Shown: one piece after another, positions 23,940 through 31,224 of the stretch
Position numbering within the stretch: the stretch's first letter is position 1
How the letters are laid out: each line of letters starts with the position of its first letter
NCBI RefSeq assembly: GCF_003576455.2
Contig: NZ_CP032869.1
Span: forward strand, 4,278,001 to 4,342,000
Length of the DNA: 64,000 nt
From: Mucilaginibacter celer
Lineage (GTDB): Bacteria; Bacteroidota; Bacteroidia; Sphingobacteriales; Sphingobacteriaceae
Reading direction: 5' to 3'
The notes under the pieces: generated by a model
Database searches by the model: none
Told to the model about the DNA's origin: nothing
Seen by the model: the letters and a program-made list of their open reading frames with translations, nothing else
Translations under genes and position numbers: made by a program

Positions 23940-24962
23940 TCAGTGTAAAATTTTAAACATCAATTCCTTCATCAGCTCGCCATGCGGCGCGTTTGATTCA
24001 ACGCCTTTGCTTTTCAAATCATACTCGCGCAGGTAACTGATCACCTGGAATATTTTGCCGAGCGGATAGTTCCGGGCCGCCTGCTCATAATCTTTAATAA
24101 AATAAGGATTCACGCCCATCTCTTTAGCCAGGTTTTGCGGGGTTTTATCTTTTACATAATGATACACCAGTACCTTGCTGAAAAAGTTATTCAGGTTGCC
24201 CAACACCAGCACTATGGGATTTGATTTTGGATTGGCCTCAAAGTAATTGATGATCTGGTTAACCTTAAAGGCATCCTTTTTGGTGAGGGCCGTTTGCAGC
24301 TCAAATACGTTATATTCTTTACTGATGCCTATGTTATCCTGGATGTGTTTCAGGGTAATTTCCTGCCCGGCGGTAACGTTCAGCATCAATTTTTCAAGCT
24401 CGTTGGCAATTTTGGCCAGATCGTTACCCAGGTACTCGGCTATCATGGCCGATGCCTGCGTGTTTATTTTGTAGCCCTTTTCGCTTACATAACCCTCAAC
24501 CCAGCCCGGAATTTTATTATCGTACAAAGCGGCAGATTCAAACACTATTCCATGCTTATCAATGGCCTTGTAGGTTTTTTTTCGCTTATCAAACTTGCCG
24601 TATTTGTAACAAAAAACCAGTATGGTGCTGGGCAGCGGGTTTTCGAGGTAGCTGAGTACCGGGTCTATCGTTTTTTTGTTATCGTCTTCCTTGCCCCATT
24701 TCATATCCTGGGCCTCTTTTACCAGTACCACCTGGTAATCGGCCATCATGGGGTAGCGCTTGGCGGCGTTAAGCACCGTCATGATATCGGTATCCTTACC
24801 ATAAACTACCGTTTGGTTAAAGCCCCGCTCATGTGCGGGCAGCAGGTGGTGCTCCACGTAATTGCTTATCAGGTCGATAAAATAAGGTTCATCGCCATGC
24901 AGCAGGTACAGGGGTTTAAATTTACGGTTCTTAAGGTCTTTGAGTATCTCGGGCGCGGTCAT
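23940..24962 (-). CDS. holA: DNA polymerase III subunit delta
   Basis: HolA is the clamp-loader subunit that opens the beta sliding clamp. The 340 residues follow the family: LYLLHGDEPYFIDLISNYV near the N-terminus, TVLNAAKRYPMMADYQVVLVKEAQ, a RecQ-like middle region, and a C-terminal collar with ELEKLMLNVTAG, VFELQTALTKKDAFKVNQII and NPYFIKDYEQAARNYPL. There is no P-loop, as expected for delta. It is divergent from the HsdR-N-like gene, an arrangement I recall in other Bacteroidota, with a word-repeat palindrome between them. Confidence 0.93.
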   Translation of the reverse strand: MTAPEILKDLKNRKFKPLYLLHGDEPYFIDLISNYVEHHLLPAHERGFNQTVVYGKDTDIMTVLNAAKRYPMMADYQVVLVKEAQDMKWGKEDDNKKTIDPVLSYLENPLPSTILVFCYKYGKFDKRKKTYKAIDKHGIVFESAALYDNKIPGWVEGYVSEKGYKINTQASAMIAEYLGNDLAKIANELEKLMLNVTAGQEITLKHIQDNIGISKEYNVFELQTALTKKDAFKVNQIINYFEANPKSNPIVLVLGNLNNFFSKVLVYHYVKDKTPQNLAKEMGVNPYFIKDYEQAARNYPLGKIFQVISYLREYDLKSKGVESNAPHGELMKELMFKILH

Positions 24963-24965
24963 CTT

Positions 24966-25092
24966 TTATGAAGTCAAAAGTACTAAGTAGTAAGCCAAAA
25001 GTGGAATGTATTTTTATTTAGAGGGATGCTAAGCGGATATTTTTTTACTTTTGAAGTTCGACTCAGAACTACCGACTTAATACTTCAGACTT
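24966..25092. repeat. AAGT/ACTT-word palindrome between holA and the HsdR-N-like gene
   Basis: The left arm words GAAGTCAAAAGTACTAAGTAG are mirrored on the right by ACTTTTGAAGTTCGACTC and GACTTAATACTTCAGACTT. Arms are imperfect. Same design as the repeats at 2081, 14636, 33223 and 62712. Confidence 0.65.
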
Positions 25093-25098
25093 TATAAA

Positions 25099-25554
25099 AT
25101 GCTCCAGCCCCTTAATCTCCCGCCCTACCCCTTTAAAATAAGCGACGATGAAGGCACGCTAACCCTGTTTGACGAGATCCGCAAAAAAACCATCATCATT
25201 ACCCCCGAAGAGTGGGTACGCCAGCATTTTGTACAATACCTCATCAGGCAAAAAAATTACCCCCGCTCGCTTATTAAACTGGAAGGCGGCCTTAAGCTCA
25301 ACACCCTGCAAAAACGCACCGATATTGTAGTTTTTAACCCGGACGGCCAGCGGATACTGATGGTAGAATGCAAAGCTCCCTCGGTTACCATTGATCAAAA
25401 AACATTCGATCAGATTGCGCGGTATAACATGGTGCATAAGGTATCCTTACTTGCCGTAAGCAATGGCTTGCAGCATTACTATTGCGCCATTGATCATGAA
25501 AACTGTACTTATCGGTTTATTGAAGAGTTGCCGGGGTATGTGAAGGGTGTCTGA
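25099..25554 (+). CDS. HsdR N-terminal-like (PD-D/ExK) protein
   Basis: A 151-residue stand-alone version of the type I restriction HsdR N-terminal domain. A nuclease-fold core is visible: EEWVRQHFVQYLI, KRTDIVVFNPDG with the first Asp, then ILMVECKAPS, which supplies the E-x-K of PD-(D/E)xK nucleases, and DQIARYNMVHK. No helicase or methylase genes are nearby, so it is not part of a restriction system here. Such orphans accompany holA in many Bacteroidota and their role is unknown. The stop codon lies inside the first bases of the repeat starting at 25548. Confidence 0.85.
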   Translation: MLQPLNLPPYPFKISDDEGTLTLFDEIRKKTIIITPEEWVRQHFVQYLIRQKNYPRSLIKLEGGLKLNTLQKRTDIVVFNPDGQRILMVECKAPSVTIDQKTFDQIARYNMVHKVSLLAVSNGLQHYYCAIDHENCTYRFIEELPGYVKGV

Positions 25555-25719
25555 ATCAGAATTTACAGAATTTTAGAATTAGCAGAATATTTTGTCTGAA
25601 CCCGAATTTATCGAATTAAGGAATTAACAGAATACCAGGCAAATTCTAAAAATTCTAATAATTCCCCCAAATTCGAGTTTGACTTGTCCTGTTATAGGTT
25701 GACACAAAAGAAGTCAGCA

Positions 25720-26052
25720 ATGGATTATACATTAAGAAAAGCGCTTGCCATAGAAGAATATTTGGCGGGCGGCACAACATCAGCTAAATTAGGGCAGAAA
25801 TACGGATTCGGAAACGCGAGCGTATCAAGATGGGTTGTGGAAGAAAAGAAAAAGAATAATAAAATAGCGCAAAGGGCAGCATCCCTTCAAGTGGCAAAAG
25901 AACGGGAGGGCATGCCAGAGGACATCAAGGCCTTACAGGAAGAGTTACGTAAAGCCCAATTGAAGATCCATCTACTGGAAGCAATGATTGATATATCGGA
26001 TGAGCAGTATGGCACCGATATCAGAAAAAAAGCTGGCCCCAGGCAGTCATGA
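25720..26052 (+). CDS. IS3-family transposase OrfA
   Basis: A 110-residue helix-turn-helix protein that binds the IS ends. It starts MDYTLRKALAIEEYLAGG; the HTH is LGQKYGFGNASVSRWVVEEK, followed by a coiled-coil region (EDIKALQEELRKAQLKIHLLEAMID) for assembly with OrfB. Twelve upstream codons in the frame extend into the inverted repeat and are excluded. A run of seven A at 26025-26031, read as AGA AAA AAA GCT, is a possible -1 slippery site. The -1 frame from there is open into orfB, so an OrfAB fusion is possible. Confidence 0.9.
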   Translation: MDYTLRKALAIEEYLAGGTTSAKLGQKYGFGNASVSRWVVEEKKKNNKIAQRAASLQVAKEREGMPEDIKALQEELRKAQLKIHLLEAMIDISDEQYGTDIRKKAGPRQS

Positions 26053-26957
26053 AAGTAGAACAAAGCCAGGGTTGTAGCTTATCCCTGTTATGTTCACTGT
26101 CTGGGTATTCGCGCCAAGCCTATTATAAGCGACGTTTATTGGAAGAGGAGGAACCCATCAAGGAGGAATTGCTGGTTCAGCAGGTTATCGGCTACAGGGA
26201 TTTACAGCCCCGTATCGGAGGCCGTAAACTATTCTTCCTTTTGGCCCCTTTTATCAAGGCCCATAAATTAAAAATGGGTAGAGATCACTTTTTCAGGATG
26301 CTGGGCAAGTATGGCTTGTTGAACAAAAAGCGGCGTGGTAAACCACAAACTACTGATTCCAATCACTGGATGAAGAAATATCCCGACCTGATCAAAAACA
26401 TGGTCCCTACGCGCTCAGAACAGTTATGGGTAAGTGATATCACTTACCTTGAACTCAGCAGTGAATTTGCTTATCTGAGCCTTGTAACGGATGCCTATAG
26501 CCGTAAGATCGTTGGTTTTCATGTTAGCGGGAACCTTACAGCCGAAGGCAGCATATTAGCATTGAAAATGGCTATTGAGGGGCGTCAGAATAAAAAAGAA
26601 TTGATCCATCACTCAGATCGGGGGACGCAATATTGTTGCCACGATTATATAAAAACACTACAGGCGAACAACATAGATATAAGCATGACCCAAAGCGGGG
26701 ATCCAAGAGATAACGCGATTGCAGAGCGGGTAAACGGGATCCTGAAAATGGAACTACTAAAGCCATCATTCATAGACATTGAAGATGCAAGAGTCGCCGT
26801 GACACAGGCAGTCAATATCTATAATTACATGCGACCTCATAGCAGCATATCGATGTTAACACCTGCACTGGTGCATACCAGAAAGTTTAAACTCAAACGC
26901 CTCTGGAGGAATAATTATAAAAGTAAACCTGCAAAAAAGGAGGAGACAGTCGGGTAG
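26049..26957 (+). CDS. IS3-family transposase OrfB (DDE integrase core)
   Basis: A 302-residue catalytic subunit. The N-terminal region YSRQAYYKRR and the HTH_21-like part precede an rve core. The three acidic residues of the DDE triad are visible in LWVSDITYLEL, HHSDRGTQYCC and DNAIAERVNGILKMEL, and the C-terminus ends after the usual YNYMRPHSSISMLTP. The frame is intact. It lies in the -1 frame relative to orfA and overlaps it as ATGA, so it can be made by re-initiation or by frameshifting at 26025-26031. Confidence 0.95.
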   Translation: MKVEQSQGCSLSLLCSLSGYSRQAYYKRRLLEEEEPIKEELLVQQVIGYRDLQPRIGGRKLFFLLAPFIKAHKLKMGRDHFFRMLGKYGLLNKKRRGKPQTTDSNHWMKKYPDLIKNMVPTRSEQLWVSDITYLELSSEFAYLSLVTDAYSRKIVGFHVSGNLTAEGSILALKMAIEGRQNKKELIHHSDRGTQYCCHDYIKTLQANNIDISMTQSGDPRDNAIAERVNGILKMELLKPSFIDIEDARVAVTQAVNIYNYMRPHSSISMLTPALVHTRKFKLKRLWRNNYKSKPAKKEETVG

Positions 26958-27013
26958 TTATCAACAACAAACGCCCATTTTTAAAAAGAAAAAAAGAAGC
27001 AAAAAAAGAAAAA

Positions 27014-27060
27014 CGTGTTAAGATGTGGATAACGCTACGCGTTACACACATCTTAACACG
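27014..27060. terminator. long hairpin in the IS3 3' tail
   Basis: CGTGTTAAGATGTG (27014-27027) pairs perfectly with CACATCTTAACACG (27047-27060), and TAACGC-TAC-GCGTTA forms an inner stem. On the minus strand it is followed by a T-rich run (TTTTTCTTTTTTT), so it could stop antisense transcription entering the element. On the plus strand there is no T-run. Confidence 0.7.
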
Positions 27061-27298
27061 ACAAACAAACAATAATTATCTTTATTTTTATAAAATCACT
27101 GTCAACCTTTTTTAGGACGAGTCAGTTCAGACAAAAAAATCGTGCCCATCCCAAAAATCCTCCCAAATCTCAGTTCAGACGCTATTCTGTAAATTCTAAA
27201 ATTCTGTAAATTCTGATTCAGACTATCAAATGTTATGATAACAGTTATCTATTCCCTACATTAGGCATTCATAACCTCATCAACTATAACATTTACGC

Positions 27299-29110
27299 AT
27301 GAAAACCTATCTCAAGGCAAAAACCCTGCTTTTGGCAGGATTGTTATATGGCTGTGCTGTTTCGGCACAGGAAGTCAAACTCCCCACCCGCTGGACAAAA
27401 GAAGCAATCCAGGCCGAAACGCCGCTCTCCGAATACCCCCGCCCCCAACTGGAACGTGCCGACTGGCTTTGCCTTAATGGCAAATGGGATTACCTTGGCG
27501 GCAAAAACACACCAAACGCTTTAAACCCCGAAAAGCCTGCCGCGTTTGAAGGCAAAACCGAAAAGATCCAGGTACCCTACTGCCCCGAATCGGTACTGTC
27601 GGGTATCCAGCGCAACCAGGAAATTAACATGTGGTACCGCCGCACTATTGAGCTTCCGGCAAAATGGCAGAGCAAACAGATCATCCTCCATTTTGGTGCG
27701 GTAGATCATGATGCTACCGTTTTTGTAAATGGCAAGAAGGCCGGCACTCATTCTGGAGGGTACGATTCGTTTAGTTTTAATATTACGCCCTTTATTAAAA
27801 AAGGCAGCAATATAATTATTGTAGCGGCTAAAGACCCTAATGACGGTAAAACCCCATCGGGCAAAAACGGCCCGCGGGGCGATTATACTTTTTCGTCGGG
27901 CATTTGGCAAACCGTTTGGCTGGAACCGGTAAGCAAATCGTGCATCAAAAATATCCGGCTGCTGCCCGATTTGGAAGGCAAGCGCTTAAAACTATGGGTT
28001 AATACCGAAGGTAAAGGTAAAATTAAAGCTGTGGCGTTAAATGATGGCAAGGAAGTTTCGCAAACAGAGGCCGCCGGCGGGACTTATTTTTATCTGCCGA
28101 TAGATAATGCTAAACTGTGGTCGCCCGATTCGCCGTTTTTATATGATCTGAAGCTTACCCTTTATAACGCCGATGGCAGCGAAGCCGACGAGGTTAAAAG
28201 CTATTTCGGTATGCGCGATATAAAATTAGGCAAGCTTAACGGCGTAGTACGGCCACTCATCAACGGCAAATTCATCATGCAACTCGGCCTGTTGGACCAG
28301 GGTTACTGGCCCGATGGTGTGTTAACCGCCCCCACCGAAGATGCCCTGAAGTTTGATATCGAATACACCAAAAAGGCGGGTTATAACCTCATCCGCAAGC
28401 ACATGAAAACCGAGCCCCAGCGCTTTTACTACTGGGCCGATAAAATGGGCTTGCTGGTATGGCAGGATATGCCGGCCATCTGGTACCAAAACGAAGATAC
28501 CACCCAAAACCGCAAGGTTTACCGCGAGGAGCTGAAGGCGATTATCGACGATCATTACAATTCGCCATCCATCATTACCTGGGTGCCTTTTAACGAAAAC
28601 TGGGGTGCCTTTGATGTAAAAAGCATCACCAACTGGGTTAAACAATATGATCCTTCACGCCTGGTTAACGGTAACTCGGGCTTTAACAACAATCCCGACT
28701 ATCAAAAACCATACGGCGATCCCGGCAACGGCGACTATGTGGATACCCATATTTACGTTGGCCCCTACGACGCATCAGTGCCAGATGCGCACCGGGCGGC
28801 GTCGCTGGGCGAATTTGGGGGTGTAGGCCTGTTTGTACGCAACCACATGTGGCCGGTTCACAACAACGCCTACGACTACGAGCCAACCCGCTCACGCCTT
28901 ACCGACCGCTATGTTTTTTTACTTGATGAAGTAGAGCAACTGATGAAATACAAAGGCCTCAGCGTAGCCATATATACCCAAACCACCGATGTGGAGCACG
29001 AAGTGAACGGCGTACTAACTTACGACCGCGCCGTTGAAAAAATGGAGCTGGACAGGGTGAAGGAAGTGAATGAGGCAGTGATTAGCGCCGGGGAGGCTTT
29101 GAATAAATGA
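27299..29110 (+). CDS. GH2-family glycoside hydrolase, secreted
   Basis: A 603-residue enzyme with signal peptide (KTYLKAKTLLLAGLLYGCAV, cut near VSA-Q). Domains in order are a GH2 sugar-binding jelly roll (~45-210, with LCLNGKWDYLGG, MWYRRTIELP and DATVFVNGKKAGTHSGGYD), an immunoglobulin-like domain to ~305, and a TIM barrel. The predicted acid/base Glu is in WVPFNENWG and the nucleophile Glu in SLGEFGG, both as in beta-galactosidase or glucuronidase relatives. It lacks the later domains of large LacZ. Substrate specificity cannot be read from the sequence. It stands alone, downstream of the IS3-disrupted repeat. Confidence 0.92.
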   Translation: MKTYLKAKTLLLAGLLYGCAVSAQEVKLPTRWTKEAIQAETPLSEYPRPQLERADWLCLNGKWDYLGGKNTPNALNPEKPAAFEGKTEKIQVPYCPESVLSGIQRNQEINMWYRRTIELPAKWQSKQIILHFGAVDHDATVFVNGKKAGTHSGGYDSFSFNITPFIKKGSNIIIVAAKDPNDGKTPSGKNGPRGDYTFSSGIWQTVWLEPVSKSCIKNIRLLPDLEGKRLKLWVNTEGKGKIKAVALNDGKEVSQTEAAGGTYFYLPIDNAKLWSPDSPFLYDLKLTLYNADGSEADEVKSYFGMRDIKLGKLNGVVRPLINGKFIMQLGLLDQGYWPDGVLTAPTEDALKFDIEYTKKAGYNLIRKHMKTEPQRFYYWADKMGLLVWQDMPAIWYQNEDTTQNRKVYREELKAIIDDHYNSPSIITWVPFNENWGAFDVKSITNWVKQYDPSRLVNGNSGFNNNPDYQKPYGDPGNGDYVDTHIYVGPYDASVPDAHRAASLGEFGGVGLFVRNHMWPVHNNAYDYEPTRSRLTDRYVFLLDEVEQLMKYKGLSVAIYTQTTDVEHEVNGVLTYDRAVEKMELDRVKEVNEAVISAGEALNK

Positions 29111-29186
29111 GGTTATAGATACAGGAGATCAAGATTCAGGAGGCGGGAAGAAGAAGAACAATAATTATCTTGCGCTCATCTGTGAT

Positions 29187-29277
29187 GAGTGCTTAATGTG
29201 GGTTTACGTTTGTAACGTAAACCCACATTCGCGTTGCAAACGCTAACCCAAGTTAAGCACTCGTTGCAAACGAGTGC
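29187..29277. repeat. cluster of nested hairpins (GTTTGCAAC-type palindromes)
   Basis: AATGTGGGTTTACGTT (29195-29210) pairs perfectly with 29214-29229 around TGT. GCGTT-GCA-AACGC is at 29231-29243. GCACTCGTT-GCA-AACGAGTGC is at 29257-29277. GAGTGCTTAA (29187) also pairs with TTAAGCACTC (29253), enclosing the first two. The result is a multi-branched fold just after the GH2 gene. Confidence 0.85.
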
Positions 29278-29291
29278 AAGAATTTCTTTAA

Positions 29292-29326
29292 GGCCCTCCC
29301 TACCGGGGAGGGTTTGGGTGGGGCTT
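29292..29326. repeat. REP-like GCCCTCCCTACCGGGGAGGG element
   Basis: GCCCTCCCTACCGGGGAGGG followed by TTTGGGTGGGGCTT. The same element recurs at 50894-50930. It abuts the stop codon of the histidine kinase. Confidence 0.75.
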
Positions 29327-31136
29327 ACGCCATTTTCCCCGGCGCATGTGCATGCAGTTTCTCCAGCAAATCGTCGGGTTTAAAAGGTTTGGATACGTAA
29401 TCGTTCATGCCGGCCTCATAAACCTGGTCTTTGATATCAAACAGTGCCGAAGCAGTAAGTGCAATGATCGGGATCTGCGATTTGCGCGGATCGGCCATTT
29501 TGCGGATCTCTTTCGAGGCATCAAAACCGTTCATTACCGGCATCTGCAAATCCATCAGTATAATATCAAAATTGCCGTATTGCATAAACTCAACTGCACG
29601 TTCGCCGTTTTCGGCAATGGTTGGGGTAATGTTCCATTTGCCCAACAGCTTTTTCATCAGCATTACGTTCACCATGTTGTCCTCGGCAATTAATACCCTC
29701 AGGCCGCTAAGCCCGCCATCTGCCGATGGATCATTGGCCGGTACTGCTGCCACAGGCTCGGGCATGGGCTCGGTTGATACCGGGAACTCCATATTAAATA
29801 AAAACTCGGAGCCGTAGCCGCGGGTACTGTTCACAGTCATCTGTAGGCCCTGCAGCTCAAGCAGGCGTTTTACTATTGCTAAACCTAAGCCGGTACCGCC
29901 ATATTTGCGGGTGGTAGCTAATGATTCCTGGGTAAAAGGCTCAAATATGCTGGCAAGGCTGTCGTTTTCAATACCTATGCCGGTATCTCTAACCGAAAAA
30001 TTCACGGTAACGGTATTGTGACGGTCTTCAACACAGGTAACCCTCACCCAAATGTTTCCCCGCTCAGTAAACTTGATGGCATTGCTCACCAGGTTAAAAA
30101 TGATCTGGGTAATGCGGGTAGGATCGCCAAAAAGTACCTTACTTCGTAACGAACTGTCAACATCCAGCTTAAATAACAAACCCTTCTCTTCGGCTTTCAA
30201 AATCTGCCCGCCGCAGATATTGTTCATCAGCTCAACAAGGTTAAACTTAATATTTTCAAAAACCACCTTGCCCGACTCGATCTTGCTGAAATCAAGCACA
30301 TCATTCACAATAGCCAGCAGGTTATTGGCCGAGAATTTCAGGATCTCGAGGTTTTCCTTCTGATCGGGCCTTGGGCTGCCCATCATCAGCAAATTGCTCA
30401 TACCGATCACCGCATTTAAGGGCGTCCGGATCTCGTGCGACATGGTTGACAAAAACTCCGATTTGGCCAGTGCCGATTTTTCGGCTTTTTCTATAGCCGC
30501 TTCCATTTTGTTGTAAAGCCTGTTTTGCTCTTCGCTGCTATCTTTTAAGTGCTTGATATTTTTCAGGAAGGCCGTGTAAAAATGACTATGGATAAATATC
30601 AGCAGGATAAAATTGGCAAACAGGCTGATAATAATGGTTGACTGATCAATTTTATTAGGCTTTATACCGATAACATAACCGTTGTTAAACTCGATGATCA
30701 TGAACACCAGCACCGGTACCGTATTAAGCAAAGAGTAAATCAGCCCCCACGATTGCCCCAGCATGTAAAAACTGAATACAATAACAATGATGATAACCTG
30801 CACGGTAATAATATTTACCGTTTGGATAGAGATGTACACCAAACTGGTATTAACCAGCGTACCAACAATAAGCAGCGCGTGCGATACCCCCTGCCAGTGC
30901 GGCCGCCAGGTAAGATATTTAAACAATACCACTACCGAGCCCATCAATACCAGGCTGGTATTGGCCAGCATGGTTTGATTTTGAAAATAAACACTCAGGT
31001 AAAGTGCCCCCAGGGCAACAAATATTAAAAAGAACCCATAATACAATAAACGTATGCGGGCCTGGTCAAGAAACGGCTGTTCCTTGCGAAGGATTTTATA
31101 GATCGATAAGTTAAAAAAACTTACTTTTTCACTCAT
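29325..31136 (-). CDS. hybrid sensor histidine kinase with C-terminal receiver
   Basis: A 603-residue inner-membrane kinase. About six hydrophobic helices fill residues 25-190 with no separate periplasmic sensor domain. A short coiled coil is followed by HisKA with phospho-acceptor His234 (SHEIRTPLN), then HATPase with LVSNAIKFTERG, DTGIGI and GGTGLGLAIV. A C-terminal receiver follows, with acidic IAEDN, phospho-acceptor Asp529 (ILMDLQMP) and Lys in VSKPF. No partner regulator is adjacent; a phosphorelay through a separate HPt is the usual scheme. The signal is unknown. Confidence 0.93.
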   Translation of the reverse strand: MSEKVSFFNLSIYKILRKEQPFLDQARIRLLYYGFFLIFVALGALYLSVYFQNQTMLANTSLVLMGSVVVLFKYLTWRPHWQGVSHALLIVGTLVNTSLVYISIQTVNIITVQVIIIVIVFSFYMLGQSWGLIYSLLNTVPVLVFMIIEFNNGYVIGIKPNKIDQSTIIISLFANFILLIFIHSHFYTAFLKNIKHLKDSSEEQNRLYNKMEAAIEKAEKSALAKSEFLSTMSHEIRTPLNAVIGMSNLLMMGSPRPDQKENLEILKFSANNLLAIVNDVLDFSKIESGKVVFENIKFNLVELMNNICGGQILKAEEKGLLFKLDVDSSLRSKVLFGDPTRITQIIFNLVSNAIKFTERGNIWVRVTCVEDRHNTVTVNFSVRDTGIGIENDSLASIFEPFTQESLATTRKYGGTGLGLAIVKRLLELQGLQMTVNSTRGYGSEFLFNMEFPVSTEPMPEPVAAVPANDPSADGGLSGLRVLIAEDNMVNVMLMKKLLGKWNITPTIAENGERAVEFMQYGNFDIILMDLQMPVMNGFDASKEIRKMADPRKSQIPIIALTASALFDIKDQVYEAGMNDYVSKPFKPDDLLEKLHAHAPGKMA

Positions 31137-31224
31137 ATTCAGAACTTGACATTAACCTTGCCATTAGCAAGTAACCGTGTTTACCACACGGTTACTTGTA
31201 ACGCAAAGTTGGTAAGTCCTGCAA

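Larger units (their letters stand above)
25685..27119 (+). mobile_element. IS3-family insertion sequence (complete)
   Basis: Imperfect terminal inverted repeats bracket orfA and orfB: left TGTCCTGTTATAGGTTGACA at 25685, right (reverse complement) CGTCCTAAAAAAGGTTGACA ending near 27119. The length is about 1.43 kb. A target duplication is not obvious, so the exact tips are uncertain by a base or two. It carries a 160-bp tail after orfB with a strong hairpin (27014-27060). It has landed inside a palindromic repeat. Confidence 0.88.
25548..27223. repeat. TCTGAATCAGAATTT palindrome split by an IS3 insertion
   Basis: The left arm begins TGTCTGAATCAGAATTTACA at 25548 and runs to about 25680. The right arm is at 27170-27223, ending AAATTCTGATTCAGAC. 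A second nested pair is formed by TGTCTGAACCCGAATTTA and AGTTCAGAC. The IS3 element lies between the arms. Intact relatives are at 33929-34078 and 53876-54004. The left tip supplies the stop codon of the HsdR-N-like gene. Confidence 0.8.

Noticed and set aside
24294..24971. 225-codon plus-strand frame antisense to holA
   Set aside because: Lies wholly over holA, whose family motifs are clear; no independent signals.
25046..25060. GAAGTTCGACTC-like stretch considered as a tRNA T-arm
   Set aside because: No acceptor, D or anticodon arms surround it; it belongs to the ACTT-word repeat.
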